A stretch of DNA of 64,000 bases from Duncaniella freteri. GTDB taxonomy: Bacteria; Bacteroidota; Bacteroidia; Bacteroidales; Muribaculaceae. The number at the start of each line of letters is the position of its first letter. Within the stretch, counting starts at the first letter, position 1. Below are positions 34,770-43,155 of this stretch, piece by piece. Where the stretch lies: positions 310,001 to 374,000 of the forward strand of contig NZ_SJSA01000002.1 in the NCBI RefSeq assembly GCF_004766125.1, written 5' to 3'. The notes beneath the pieces are model-generated. The model was not told the origin of the DNA and did no database searches. It was given only the letters and a program-made list of their open reading frames with translations. The position numbers were made by a program, and so were the translations under genes.

Positions 34770-35390
34770 GTGAGAGAGGTAAATCCCTGTGACACTACTC
34801 GTGCCTATGCTTTCGATATGTGGATGAAGGCTCCGATGCCGATTGTCACGTTTTTCAAGACGCTTGATGTGTCTCGTCTCGTACGCATTAGCCGGCGACG
34901 CGGATTGAAGTTCAATATGCTGATGGTCTGGTGTATCGGCAAGGCGGCAAGTCAGGTGAAAGAATTTTATATGCTTCCGGTTGATGGTAAGCTGATTCAG
35001 TATGACAGTATTGCGGTGAATACCATTGTGGCAAACAGAAGGGGAGAGGTCAGCTCATGTGATATACCTTTTTCCAGCCATTTATTGGTGTTCAACGATG
35101 ATTATCTTCGTCTTACCGGTCAGGTTGCTGAGTCATGCTCTAACCATGATATTACGGATAGTATGGTGGTCGGAACATCTGTATTGGCGAGTTTCGATAT
35201 TGACGGAGCTGTAGGCATGTACAGCGGAATATTTAATAATCCGTTTTTGATATGGGGCAGATATCGCAGGAGGTGGTTTAGGACCACTTTGACCATTTCA
35301 TTCCAGTTCCATCACACTCAGATGGATGGCGCGCATGCCGCATGTTTCCTGGATATGTTACAGAAAGAAATCGACACTTTGACTATTTGA
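34770..35390 (+). CDS. Chloramphenicol-acetyltransferase-like protein
   Basis: A 206-residue protein of the CAT family, which acetylates with acetyl-CoA. The signature HHTQMDGAHAACFL (181-194) carries the catalytic histidine H182 and D186-G187 in the HHxxxDG pattern, and NTIVANRRGEVSSCDIPF and ASFDIDGAVGMYSGIFNNPFLIWGRY are recognisable central segments. The start GTG at 34770 is tentative. Many Bacteroidota CAT-like proteins do not confer chloramphenicol resistance, so the substrate is open. It stands directly behind an AraC gene and has its own promoter. Confidence 0.85.
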   Translation: MREVNPCDTTRAYAFDMWMKAPMPIVTFFKTLDVSRLVRISRRRGLKFNMLMVWCIGKAASQVKEFYMLPVDGKLIQYDSIAVNTIVANRRGEVSSCDIPFSSHLLVFNDDYLRLTGQVAESCSNHDITDSMVVGTSVLASFDIDGAVGMYSGIFNNPFLIWGRYRRRWFRTTLTISFQFHHTQMDGAHAACFLDMLQKEIDTLTI

Positions 35391-35795
35391 CAGCGTAGTG
35401 ATTGACAGGTGTATTATTGTAATGCCTGACATTTACAATTCAAACTTGATTTTACTTATGTTCCACAATGGGAATATACGAGTTGGCTAAACCAGCCTCC
35501 AGGCATCTGAGGATACTATCTGATGATTTTTCTTACTGTTTTGTGGATTTTTGTGAAAAATGACAGCAAATGTTACGGTAGGATATAAATATGATACATT
35601 TGAGTTTGTATATGCGATTGTTGAGTCCATATATTTGCGCTTGATATTTCATCGGATACGACGATGCTTCAATGGTCTTGAATATATTTAGGTAAAGACC
35701 TTGATGAAGAGTCCAATCCTATTATGGTCCATTATAAACTTCGTTGAAGTGTCAGTCTGTGAAATGTTCTAATATCAATAATTCGCTAATTTAAT
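35391..35795. other. Intergenic stretch with the beta-propeller cluster promoter
   Basis: About 400 bases without a supported gene. The only clear signal is the promoter at 35605-35637, plus a second TACATTTG at 35595-35602. The region is AT-rich. I looked for a short secreted peptide gene, since beta-propeller clusters in this phylum often have one, and saw none with a signal peptide. Confidence 0.5.
35605..35637 (+). promoter_or_regulatory. Promoter of the first beta-propeller gene
   Basis: TTTG (35605-35608), 21 bases, TATATTTG (35630-35637). The leader would be about 160 bases. The second propeller gene has the same architecture with the same 21-base spacing. Confidence 0.6.
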
Positions 35796-35801
35796 TTGAC
35801 C

Positions 35802-36833
35802 ATGAAAAGAATTATATATTTTTCAGTAATCTCGTCGATACTGTTGATTGAGACAGGTTGCAGTCATGATAAACGTGTTGAAAATAAATTTGCATTAGCT
35901 GCAGAATCTCCTAAAATTGAGGAGCTGACTGTAAATGAAGTGTTGAAGCCTTTGGATATAATTACCACTGACAATTACATATGTATCCTGCATGAAGAGA
36001 AGTCGTCAGGGAATCAGATATATGTGTATGATGCTGACACCTTTGGTTTTAAGTATGATTTTGCAAAACGAGGACAAGGTCCGGCTGAGACAGTGGCTTT
36101 GGATGTCATGAAAAATGCCAGGGGAGATACGCTTGATCTGATTGACCAGGCAAATTATAGACATCTGACATATATTCTGAACCCTAATGCAGCAGACTTA
36201 CTTGACGACACATTTTTAGAGTTGCCTAACATGGGGCCATTACAAGAGACATATTGGGTCAATGATTCGATAATCATCTTCAGTACGCTTGGCCGCGAGT
36301 TGTTGACTTACAACACAAAGTCACAACGAATCGTGGATAGGTTCTGCGTTTCGGAAATAATGACGGATTGTTCACAGGACGATCTCAAAGATATTGGCGG
36401 GTTTCATTTCGCATGTCGCGGAGAGGATATAGTTATTGCTTTGCGATACTGGCCACGTCTTATCCTCGGAAAGATTGGAGAAGATTTCAGCATAAATATC
36501 GAAACTCCGGAATTGCTCGACACAAATGCTTTAAATAACGATAAGAAGGCTGACCGTACTATTTATTACACATCCGTTACCATGGGTGATGACAGGATTG
36601 TTGCTCAGTATTATGGATTCCCGCAACGGTTGACGCAGCCGTTCCCGGTTAATCTTGAAGGTCAAAATTTGAAATTCAAGATAGAGGTATATGACAAGTC
36701 TCTGTCGCCGATAATTCAGTACGATCCACAAAGCGATTTCAATAGGATATTTCTTGATGATAACCGACATAGGATATTCTATTGGGATGCGTTTGATGAC
36801 TTTGAAAAACTCAAGCAGATCACACTGCCATGA
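35802..36833 (+). CDS. 6-bladed beta-propeller lipoprotein (BF3164-like), copy 1
   Basis: A 343-residue putative surface or periplasmic lipoprotein. The start is the ATG at 35802; the signal peptide ends LLIETGC, where the Cys is the likely lipid site. The body has the repeats of the 6-bladed beta-propeller family of Bacteroidota: IYVYDADTFGFKYDFAKRGQGPAET (the RGQGPxE turn is the hallmark), and DRIVAQYYGF and DKSLSPIIQYD further on. The function is unknown; relatives accompany secretion and transport genes. It is the first of three paralogues here. Confidence 0.85.
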   Translation: MKRIIYFSVISSILLIETGCSHDKRVENKFALAAESPKIEELTVNEVLKPLDIITTDNYICILHEEKSSGNQIYVYDADTFGFKYDFAKRGQGPAETVALDVMKNARGDTLDLIDQANYRHLTYILNPNAADLLDDTFLELPNMGPLQETYWVNDSIIIFSTLGRELLTYNTKSQRIVDRFCVSEIMTDCSQDDLKDIGGFHFACRGEDIVIALRYWPRLILGKIGEDFSINIETPELLDTNALNNDKKADRTIYYTSVTMGDDRIVAQYYGFPQRLTQPFPVNLEGQNLKFKIEVYDKSLSPIIQYDPQSDFNRIFLDDNRHRIFYWDAFDDFEKLKQITLP

Positions 36834-36936
36834 ATGGATAATATGTTTGTTCCATCGTGCTATTTGCGATGATTTTCATTTTAGGGTGACAAATGCATAG
36901 GATGTTACGAAATGGAACAGATATGTTACGTCAAAG

Positions 36937-36969
36937 TTTGTATTTTCGTGCGTGTCGTCACTATTTTTG
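36937..36969 (+). promoter_or_regulatory. Promoter of the second beta-propeller gene
   Basis: TTTG (36937-36940), 21 bases, TATTTTTG (36962-36969), followed by the ATG at 37023. Confidence 0.6.
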
Positions 36970-37022
36970 CGAAGTAATCTGAATAATACCGATTCATACG
37001 ACTAATGCAAATATATAAGGCT

Positions 37023-38153
37023 ATGAAAACATACGGATTTTTTCTAATGTTTGTTATGGGACTTGTCGCAGTCTCATGTAATCAGACCTCTGGCTCCATT
37101 CAGGAGATAGGGGATGTCAATGTTGATATTGACCATCTGTCAGGAGTGTCGGACTTCTTCGATAGCTACAGCTATGTGATTCTTCGTACCCCGTCCGACT
37201 CTCCTCTCGGGACCATATCTCGTATCGACATTGACGAAGAGCATATAGTTGCAAGTAGCCGTGGCGATGTTCATGTGTATAAGAGGGACGGTCAGATAGT
37301 CAGTGTATTCTCGCATGTTGGTCAAGGTCCGGAGGAGTATATGGATATAAGCGACATACACCTTGTGGACGGAAACATAAATCTTTTGAGCTGCCAGACA
37401 AAGAAGATCTATGTTTATGAGCCTGACGGCACCTTTGTGGAGTCATATCCTCTTGCTGACTATTATACGGCATTCTGTCCCACAGATGGTGGGTTCTGGC
37501 TCGCCTCGGAAACCTCCAATAACTCCGGATATGAATTCTCATTCTATGACAAGGACAAAAAGGAGTCAGTGGAGTCTTGTATGCCGTTCGACAGGAATGA
37601 AAGTTTCACTCCGGCTCAATTCCGTCCGTTCATCAGCGACACCGCCGATGACATCCTTGTGGTGCGGCAGTTCGATAATAGTGTCTATAGCCTGAGAAAA
37701 GGAGACGGAATAAAGACGGTGTGGCGTTATAACTTCAATACCCCCATGCAGCTTTCGGATTTTGACCGTGACCTGCCATATACCAAGCTATTTGAGGAGA
37801 CGAGCAACAAGCCTGTCATAAAGTATCCAGGTATTGCATATGTAAGTGGCAGCCAGGTCTATCAGACCTTGTCCGTGTTCTTCAAACTCGGATATTTCCC
37901 ATATGTCTACAAATTTGATATGTCCCGGCAGGACCAGGATGGAAAGACCTTGAGGATCGGACTTGAGTCGTTTGAGGATTTCCCATATCTCCGCACTCCT
38001 GCTGTTTTGATTTATGACGGGAACTATGTTTCGCTTATGGAATCATTCAATGTCCTCTCAATAGAGCGGTCATTGGGAACGACTGAATTTTCATCAAAAG
38101 GTCTGACCGAGGAGTCGTCACAAGTACTGTTTTTCCATCATTTCAAACACTGA
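37023..38153 (+). CDS. 6-bladed beta-propeller lipoprotein, copy 2
   Basis: A 376-residue lipoprotein. The ATG at 37023 gives a clean signal peptide MKTYGFFLMFVMGLVAVSC, with the lipobox AVSC; an ATG at 37005 is possible. Propeller hallmark: VHVYKRDGQIVSVFSHVGQGPEEYMDI, with the GQGPEEY turn shared with copies 1 and 3. The divergence between the copies is large, so they are old duplicates, not recent ones. It has its own promoter and is followed after 19 bases by the DUF1573 gene. Confidence 0.86.
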   Translation: MKTYGFFLMFVMGLVAVSCNQTSGSIQEIGDVNVDIDHLSGVSDFFDSYSYVILRTPSDSPLGTISRIDIDEEHIVASSRGDVHVYKRDGQIVSVFSHVGQGPEEYMDISDIHLVDGNINLLSCQTKKIYVYEPDGTFVESYPLADYYTAFCPTDGGFWLASETSNNSGYEFSFYDKDKKESVESCMPFDRNESFTPAQFRPFISDTADDILVVRQFDNSVYSLRKGDGIKTVWRYNFNTPMQLSDFDRDLPYTKLFEETSNKPVIKYPGIAYVSGSQVYQTLSVFFKLGYFPYVYKFDMSRQDQDGKTLRIGLESFEDFPYLRTPAVLIYDGNYVSLMESFNVLSIERSLGTTEFSSKGLTEESSQVLFFHHFKH

Positions 38154-38172
38154 AAATAAATTATATTGGGTA

Positions 38173-38607
38173 ATGAAGAGTTTATTGTATGTTATTTCAA
38201 TTGTGGCGGGGCTTATGATGCTATCATGTGCCCACTCTGCAAAAAGTAATGAGCCTACTGATTCGGCTCGTGACACTGTACGGCTTGTGAGAGTTGTGCC
38301 TCCCAAAACAATGATCGTGTCGTCAATTGTCGATAAAGGCCGTCTGAGAGCAGGTAGCGATACAGCACTGTTTTTCTCTATGCAGAATATAGATACGTTT
38401 GCAATATCCATTGATCATATTGAGGCTACGTTACCGTACTGTAGACCCGCGATTTCGCGTGACTCTGTGATTGCCGGAATGGTGGTGGCTCTCGGTATAG
38501 AACTGACAGTGCCGCAAGAGAAAGGTCCGTTCTCATGCGGACTTAATGTATATACCAAAGGTGTGACCAAGCCATCCTATTTTGAGATAAACGGAGAAAT
38601 TGAATAG
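38173..38607 (+). CDS. DUF1573 lipoprotein
   Basis: A 144-residue lipoprotein (signal peptide with lipobox MLSC, Cys at residue 19 of MKSLLYVISIVAGLMMLSC). The DUF1573 domain (about 50-140) is an Ig-like fold, seen in FFSMQNIDTFAISIDHIEATLPYCRPAISRDSVIAGMVVALGIELTVPQEKGPFSCGLNVYTKG. DUF1573 proteins in Bacteroidota are often secreted and occur next to beta-propeller genes, as here. It fits between copies 2 and 3, with 2 bases before copy 3. Confidence 0.82.
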   Translation: MKSLLYVISIVAGLMMLSCAHSAKSNEPTDSARDTVRLVRVVPPKTMIVSSIVDKGRLRAGSDTALFFSMQNIDTFAISIDHIEATLPYCRPAISRDSVIAGMVVALGIELTVPQEKGPFSCGLNVYTKGVTKPSYFEINGEIE

Positions 38608-38609
38608 CC

Positions 38610-39602
38610 ATGAAGTGTAATTTGTTTATCGGCATGTCCTTTGTGCTTGCCATATCGCTTAATTCCTGTGGGATGCGCGATTATATGGCTGATGCTGATT
38701 CCTGTAAGGAACTTGTTAAGGAGTTTAAGACTGAAGATGTGCTGATCGGAAGGAGTTCGACGATACATACTACCGATTCATTGTTGTTCGTATTGGATCA
38801 TACGTCAACGGATTCTATTATCCACATGTTTGATGCCTTTACGGACAGGCACATCAAAAGCTTCGGTAAATTCGGGCAGGGACCTGATGAGATTGCCAGG
38901 GCTGGGCAGTTCGCATTTGATCACGATAAAGGTGAGGCGTATGTGTTCGATTATGGACAGCAACGTGTTATGGCATTCAATATCGACAGTGTGGTGTCTG
39001 ATCCTGAATATCGTCCGTATGTGAAGCTGCGTTTTACCACGGCTAAAGCTTTCCCCGACAGATATGTTCATATAAATGACAGTCTTGGTTTTGCCCGTCA
39101 CATCTCGCCAGGCAAGACCAAGGGCTTTGTTCAGTCATTGTGTCGTTACAATCTTGACAGCGGAACAGTTGTTCCTTTTGGCGATCCGGCTCTCAAATGC
39201 TATGAGAATCGTTCGATGTTTGCTGTTTCACCTGAGACGAATATGGTGGCAGAGGCATGCAGCACACAGGACCTTGTGATTATATATGATTTTGATGGCA
39301 ATGTGATAAATCGATTTGAGGGGCCTCTTTATTCTTCTGATGTCAACCGTGATGCTACATATTTTACCGGGGCTGTATTTGCAGGTGATTATCTGTTGTG
39401 TTCTTATTCTGGAGATACTACAGGCAAAGAGTATTTCGGCCCATATATTGTAGTGTTCGACAAAAAGGGGGATTATATAAAGACTCTTGACCTCGGACGA
39501 AAAATCATTAATATGTCATATAGTCCTGCAAAGGGACGTTTGCTGATAGGATTTGACGACGAAATGCAGTTTGGAGAACTGTCGCTGTCGGAAATCATCT
39601 GA
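38610..39602 (+). CDS. 6-bladed beta-propeller lipoprotein, copy 3
   Basis: A 330-residue lipoprotein with signal peptide MKCNLFIGMSFVLAISLNSC (lipobox LNSC). Propeller signature SIIHMFDAFTDRHIKSFGKFGQGPDEIARAGQF (about 70-102) and later strands such as YLLCSYSGDTTGKEYFGPYIVVFDKKGDYIKTLDL. It starts 2 bases after the DUF1573 stop. It is the last of the three, then the O-antigen-ligase-like gene follows after 56 bases. Confidence 0.86.
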   Translation: MKCNLFIGMSFVLAISLNSCGMRDYMADADSCKELVKEFKTEDVLIGRSSTIHTTDSLLFVLDHTSTDSIIHMFDAFTDRHIKSFGKFGQGPDEIARAGQFAFDHDKGEAYVFDYGQQRVMAFNIDSVVSDPEYRPYVKLRFTTAKAFPDRYVHINDSLGFARHISPGKTKGFVQSLCRYNLDSGTVVPFGDPALKCYENRSMFAVSPETNMVAEACSTQDLVIIYDFDGNVINRFEGPLYSSDVNRDATYFTGAVFAGDYLLCSYSGDTTGKEYFGPYIVVFDKKGDYIKTLDLGRKIINMSYSPAKGRLLIGFDDEMQFGELSLSEII

Positions 39603-39658
39603 GTTGCATCGTTGATTATTGGACCAAATCAGCGTTATGGAGTCATCATGAGATAACT

Positions 39659-41002
39659 ATGGGACAGACAATACAGGTATTTAATGAAAAGGCACATCGG
39701 TTATTAGTCCTCGTGATCCTTTTGGTAGGTCTATTCGAGGCAGCATGGGGATTATTGCAACTGTTTGGAATAGTCTCAAGCGGTCATTTCAGATATGCCT
39801 TTTCCGGCAGTTTCTATAACCCGGGACCTTATGCCTGTTTTCTTGCTATAGTTATGCCATTGGCATTGAATGTATCGATACACGCTGGTAATAAGCTTCA
39901 AAAAACACTCGGGATGAGTATGGTGGCTGCATGCGCCATACTCATCCCGGCTTCATTAAGCCGTACGGCATTGATAGCCGGTGCCATAGGAGGCGTGTGC
40001 GCGACATGGGACAATATTTCCGCGATTTATCATCGGACACCGAAACGGCTTGTGATAATTTTGGTAATTATCACAATGATTGCAGCTGGTGCCATATGTG
40101 TAAAAAAAGATTCTGCTAAAGGTAGGTTCCTGATGTGGAAGATTGCAATGACGGCGGTAGCTGATGTGCCGGTGAACGGTGTAGGTTGGGAGCATGTCGC
40201 CGGATGTTACGGTAATGCTCAGGAGCAATATTTTGCATCAGGAGAGGGTACTGACGATGAAAGACTTGTGGCTGATGCGCCAATGTTTGTTTTCAATGAG
40301 TATCTTCAGATAGCTATAGCTTTCGGACCGATAGCAGCTTTTTGTGTTGTCGGTGTGATGTTGGGGGGCATAAATGTGGCTTTAAATAATAAGTCTCGTG
40401 GCATTGCCGGTTGTGCTATATCCGCAGCAGTGGTGATGTTTGCATCCTATCCGTTTCAATTCGCGATATTTGTAATCACTATAACTATGATAATGTTAGG
40501 GGCGTGGTGGTCGTCAGCATATCCCATTGTAAGGATTTGCGGATCAATTGTGACATTATCATTGTGTGCTCTTTTCCTTACGTATAATTCTACAGTGGAT
40601 GTTGGCTCACGGTTTGCTGAAGGGCTTTTGTTGCATCGCTCGTATAACTATAAGGAGTCGAATGAATGCCTGTTGGAACTCGTTGGCTACTCAGGCGACC
40701 CTATGATACTGAATGTCATAGGTAAAAATTATTGCTCGTTGGGAATGCCTGATAGTGCAGAGCATTATTTCACGCGCTCAACCCATCGGTGCCCCAACCG
40801 TATATACCCGCATTATCTGTTAATGCAGTTATATAATGACTCGGCATATCATAATCATGATGCACTGATGAGGGAATTGTCGATAGTCATTGAAACAAAG
40901 GAGAAAATTCCATCTCCGGCAATTGATGAGATGCGTACTGAAGCTCGTAATATATTGGAATCATTGTATGGAAATCGACCCCACTCTGTTTTGAATGAAT
41001 AA
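39659..41002 (+). CDS. O-antigen-ligase-like polytopic membrane protein with TPR tail
   Basis: A 447-residue inner-membrane protein with many hydrophobic segments (for example 14-37, 47-68, 84-98, 122-142, 205-228, 240-275, 283-303). Features of Wzy/WaaL-type proteins: FSGSFYNPGPYACFLAIVMPLAL, the loop KGRFLMWKIAMTAVADVPVNGVGW with conserved Arg/Trp and Gly-Trp. The C-terminal part (about 320-440) resembles a TPR pair, as in other Bacteroidota members. Its substrate may be a glycan; it is next to lipoprotein and signal peptidase genes, not to glycosyltransferases. Its stop overlaps the signal peptidase start by 8 bases. Confidence 0.78.
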   Translation: MGQTIQVFNEKAHRLLVLVILLVGLFEAAWGLLQLFGIVSSGHFRYAFSGSFYNPGPYACFLAIVMPLALNVSIHAGNKLQKTLGMSMVAACAILIPASLSRTALIAGAIGGVCATWDNISAIYHRTPKRLVIILVIITMIAAGAICVKKDSAKGRFLMWKIAMTAVADVPVNGVGWEHVAGCYGNAQEQYFASGEGTDDERLVADAPMFVFNEYLQIAIAFGPIAAFCVVGVMLGGINVALNNKSRGIAGCAISAAVVMFASYPFQFAIFVITITMIMLGAWWSSAYPIVRICGSIVTLSLCALFLTYNSTVDVGSRFAEGLLLHRSYNYKESNECLLELVGYSGDPMILNVIGKNYCSLGMPDSAEHYFTRSTHRCPNRIYPHYLLMQLYNDSAYHNHDALMRELSIVIETKEKIPSPAIDEMRTEARNILESLYGNRPHSVLNE

Positions 41003-41873
41003 TAAAAGAATTATAGTCAAAATCATTAATTTTATCCTGACAGCGATAACGGTGTCAGCTGTAGTCTTTATCCTGTATTGGTTTATACAGATTACCACAG
41101 CCTGCTCGTTTCATACGCCGTCCGGTTCAATGTCTCCGACTCTTCTTCCGGACGAAAGTGGCTTGGTTAATAAATGGAAACTCGGTGCACGTATATTCAA
41201 TATTGTTGATGCTGTGGAAGGTAAACCATATACGATTAAACGTCTCCCGGGATATGGGCAATTGGAGAGAGGGGATGTGATAGTGTTCAACTATCCGTAT
41301 CAGGATAAAACAGAGGATAGCATAGCTATGAATCTACGCATGTATTATTGTAAGAGAGCCATAGCTGTTGCAGGAGATTCGTTGGAAATACGTAATTGTT
41401 TTTATCATGTGAAAGGACATGCTGATACAATAGGTGTGGCATCCGAACAGAAGCAGTTGCAAAATCACATAGATTATTTCTTAAAGCATAACACTGAATA
41501 TCAATGGTGGATGAGATGTGCGCCATATGACACCTTGTTTAATTGGAGTGTTCGCGATATGGGTCCCATACTGATACCTGGCAAAGGTACTATAGTAAAT
41601 CTTGATAGAAAAAACTGTATTCTTTACCGTAAATACATAGAATGGGAATCAAAAAGCAAATTAATGTGGCTCGATTCTGTTGCCGTCCTTGATGGGAAGC
41701 CGCTAAAAAGCTATACTTTTACTGAAAACTACTGTTTTGCAGCCGGAGACCATGTGATAGATTCAAAGGACTCACGTTATTTCGGACTCATTCCTGAGAA
41801 ATTTATAGTCGGAACTGCCGGAATCCTTTGGAAATCCCACGATCACAGACGTATATTTACTATTATTAATTAG
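40995..41873 (+). CDS. Signal peptidase I
   Basis: A 292-residue S26A peptidase. One N-terminal membrane anchor (11-32), the catalytic Ser45 in TPSGSMSPT (41-49), and the general-base Lys120 in CKRAIAVAGD (119-128), followed by the C-terminal SPase box GDHVIDSKDSRYFGLIPEKFIVG, are all present. It is longer than the minimal enzyme because of an extra segment (about 138-190). It probably cleaves exported precursors; location in an accessory cluster suggests a dedicated role rather than the main LepB. Its start overlaps the preceding stop, so translational coupling is likely. Confidence 0.88.
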   Translation: MNNKRIIVKIINFILTAITVSAVVFILYWFIQITTACSFHTPSGSMSPTLLPDESGLVNKWKLGARIFNIVDAVEGKPYTIKRLPGYGQLERGDVIVFNYPYQDKTEDSIAMNLRMYYCKRAIAVAGDSLEIRNCFYHVKGHADTIGVASEQKQLQNHIDYFLKHNTEYQWWMRCAPYDTLFNWSVRDMGPILIPGKGTIVNLDRKNCILYRKYIEWESKSKLMWLDSVAVLDGKPLKSYTFTENYCFAAGDHVIDSKDSRYFGLIPEKFIVGTAGILWKSHDHRRIFTIIN

Positions 41874-42035
41874 TCATATGCCAAACTTATTTCGACCAGC
41901 TCAGTATAATCATAAATGTGAAAATCAGTCTATTTTTACAGCGGAATATTATAAATACTATATCCAACGTAAATGTTATGCTTAAAAACATAAATATAAT
42001 ACATGATTTTTGCTACATAAATTCATCTTTTTGAT

Positions 42036-42043
42036 TACATTTG
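42036..42043 (+). promoter_or_regulatory. -7 element for the RND efflux operon
   Basis: TACATTTG, 40 bases before the adaptor ATG at 42084. The 163-base gap after the signal peptidase gene shows that the efflux operon has its own transcription start. Confidence 0.55.
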
Positions 42044-42083
42044 CAATGATTATTTGAAATTTAATAAACCATACAGCAAGCAC

Positions 42084-43148
42084 ATGACCAAACCTTTTAT
42101 CACATTTTCACTCCTTTGTCTGCTGGGTTCTTGTAGCGGTTCCTCGATGAAGGAAACGGACAGTAGGATTTCTGATGAGATCACTACTGATACTGTTGTC
42201 GACAAAGTGGCGGAAGTGACTGTAATCCAACTGAAGCTTTCGGTATTTAATCACGAGATTGTGAGTAACGGTCGCTTGACTGCTCGCGAAAAGGTTGATG
42301 TGAATTTTCAGTCACCTGGTCTCATATCGGAAATCTTTGTGAAAAACGGACAGCGTGTTGCAAAGGGGCAGCGCATTGCTACACTTGACACCTACAAGCT
42401 TGCCAATCAGCTCGAAAAAGATCGTCATGCCGTAGCTTCCGCCCGATTGGAGATGCAGGATGTGCTCATCGGACAAGGCTATGATCCGGAACTCTCTGAA
42501 AAAGTTCCCGATGAGGTCATGAGGCTCGCTCGTCTGCGTAGTGGTCTTCAGCAGGCTGAACTCACTCTCGCCGCAACCCAGAAAGATCTTCAGGATGCCA
42601 CTTTGGTGGCTCCAGTGAGTGGAGTGATCGCCAATCTGTCGGCTAAGCCTCATAATATGTCATCATCAACTCCCATATGCCGCATCATCAACGATAGTGG
42701 CATGGACGTGGAGTTTTCGGTGCTTGAAAGCGAATTGCCTATGGTGAAGCCTGGCGACAATGTATCCGTAGCTCCTTTTTCGGATACCCGCAGTCATTCA
42801 GGGCGCATCACGGAGATAAATCCCATGGTCGATGAAAACGGAATGGTCAAAGTGTGGGCATCGGTCAATGGCGGCAACGGACTTATTGACGGTATGAATG
42901 TGCGTGTCAGTGTGATGCGTCAGGTGGGTGAAGCTCTTGTTGTGCCTAAAAGCTCAGTTGTGCTTCGTTCCGGCAGGCAGGTGGTGTTTACCCTTGATGG
43001 CAACAAGGCTATGTGGAACTATGTTACCACAGGTCTTGAGAATCTCAATGAATACACTGTCACTGATGGGCTCACGTCAGGGATGACAGTGATCACGTCG
43101 GGCAACGTCAATCTCGCCCACGAAGCTCCTGTAAAGGTAGTAAACTGA
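42084..43148 (+). CDS. RND efflux periplasmic adaptor (membrane fusion protein)
   Basis: A 354-residue lipoprotein adaptor (lipobox LLGSC, signal MTKPFITFSLLCLLGSC). Order of domains: barrel-sandwich half QSPGLISEIFVKNGQRVAKGQRIATLD (about 80-106), alpha-helical hairpin (about 107-175), the second half ATLVAPVSGVIANLSAKPHNMSS, and the beta-barrel region. It should bridge the RND pumps and the TolC-like channel. The frame starts earlier with TTG at 42054, but the ATG at 42084 gives the lipoprotein signal. The RND permease begins 7 bases after the stop. Confidence 0.92.
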   Translation: MTKPFITFSLLCLLGSCSGSSMKETDSRISDEITTDTVVDKVAEVTVIQLKLSVFNHEIVSNGRLTAREKVDVNFQSPGLISEIFVKNGQRVAKGQRIATLDTYKLANQLEKDRHAVASARLEMQDVLIGQGYDPELSEKVPDEVMRLARLRSGLQQAELTLAATQKDLQDATLVAPVSGVIANLSAKPHNMSSSTPICRIINDSGMDVEFSVLESELPMVKPGDNVSVAPFSDTRSHSGRITEINPMVDENGMVKVWASVNGGNGLIDGMNVRVSVMRQVGEALVVPKSSVVLRSGRQVVFTLDGNKAMWNYVTTGLENLNEYTVTDGLTSGMTVITSGNVNLAHEAPVKVVN

Positions 43149-43155
43149 AATCTTT

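Noticed and set aside
35391..35795. A small secreted peptide gene (NVEALA-like) in front of the beta-propeller genes.
   Set aside because: The short frames here have neither a signal peptide nor the family motif; the longest I read is about 22 codons.
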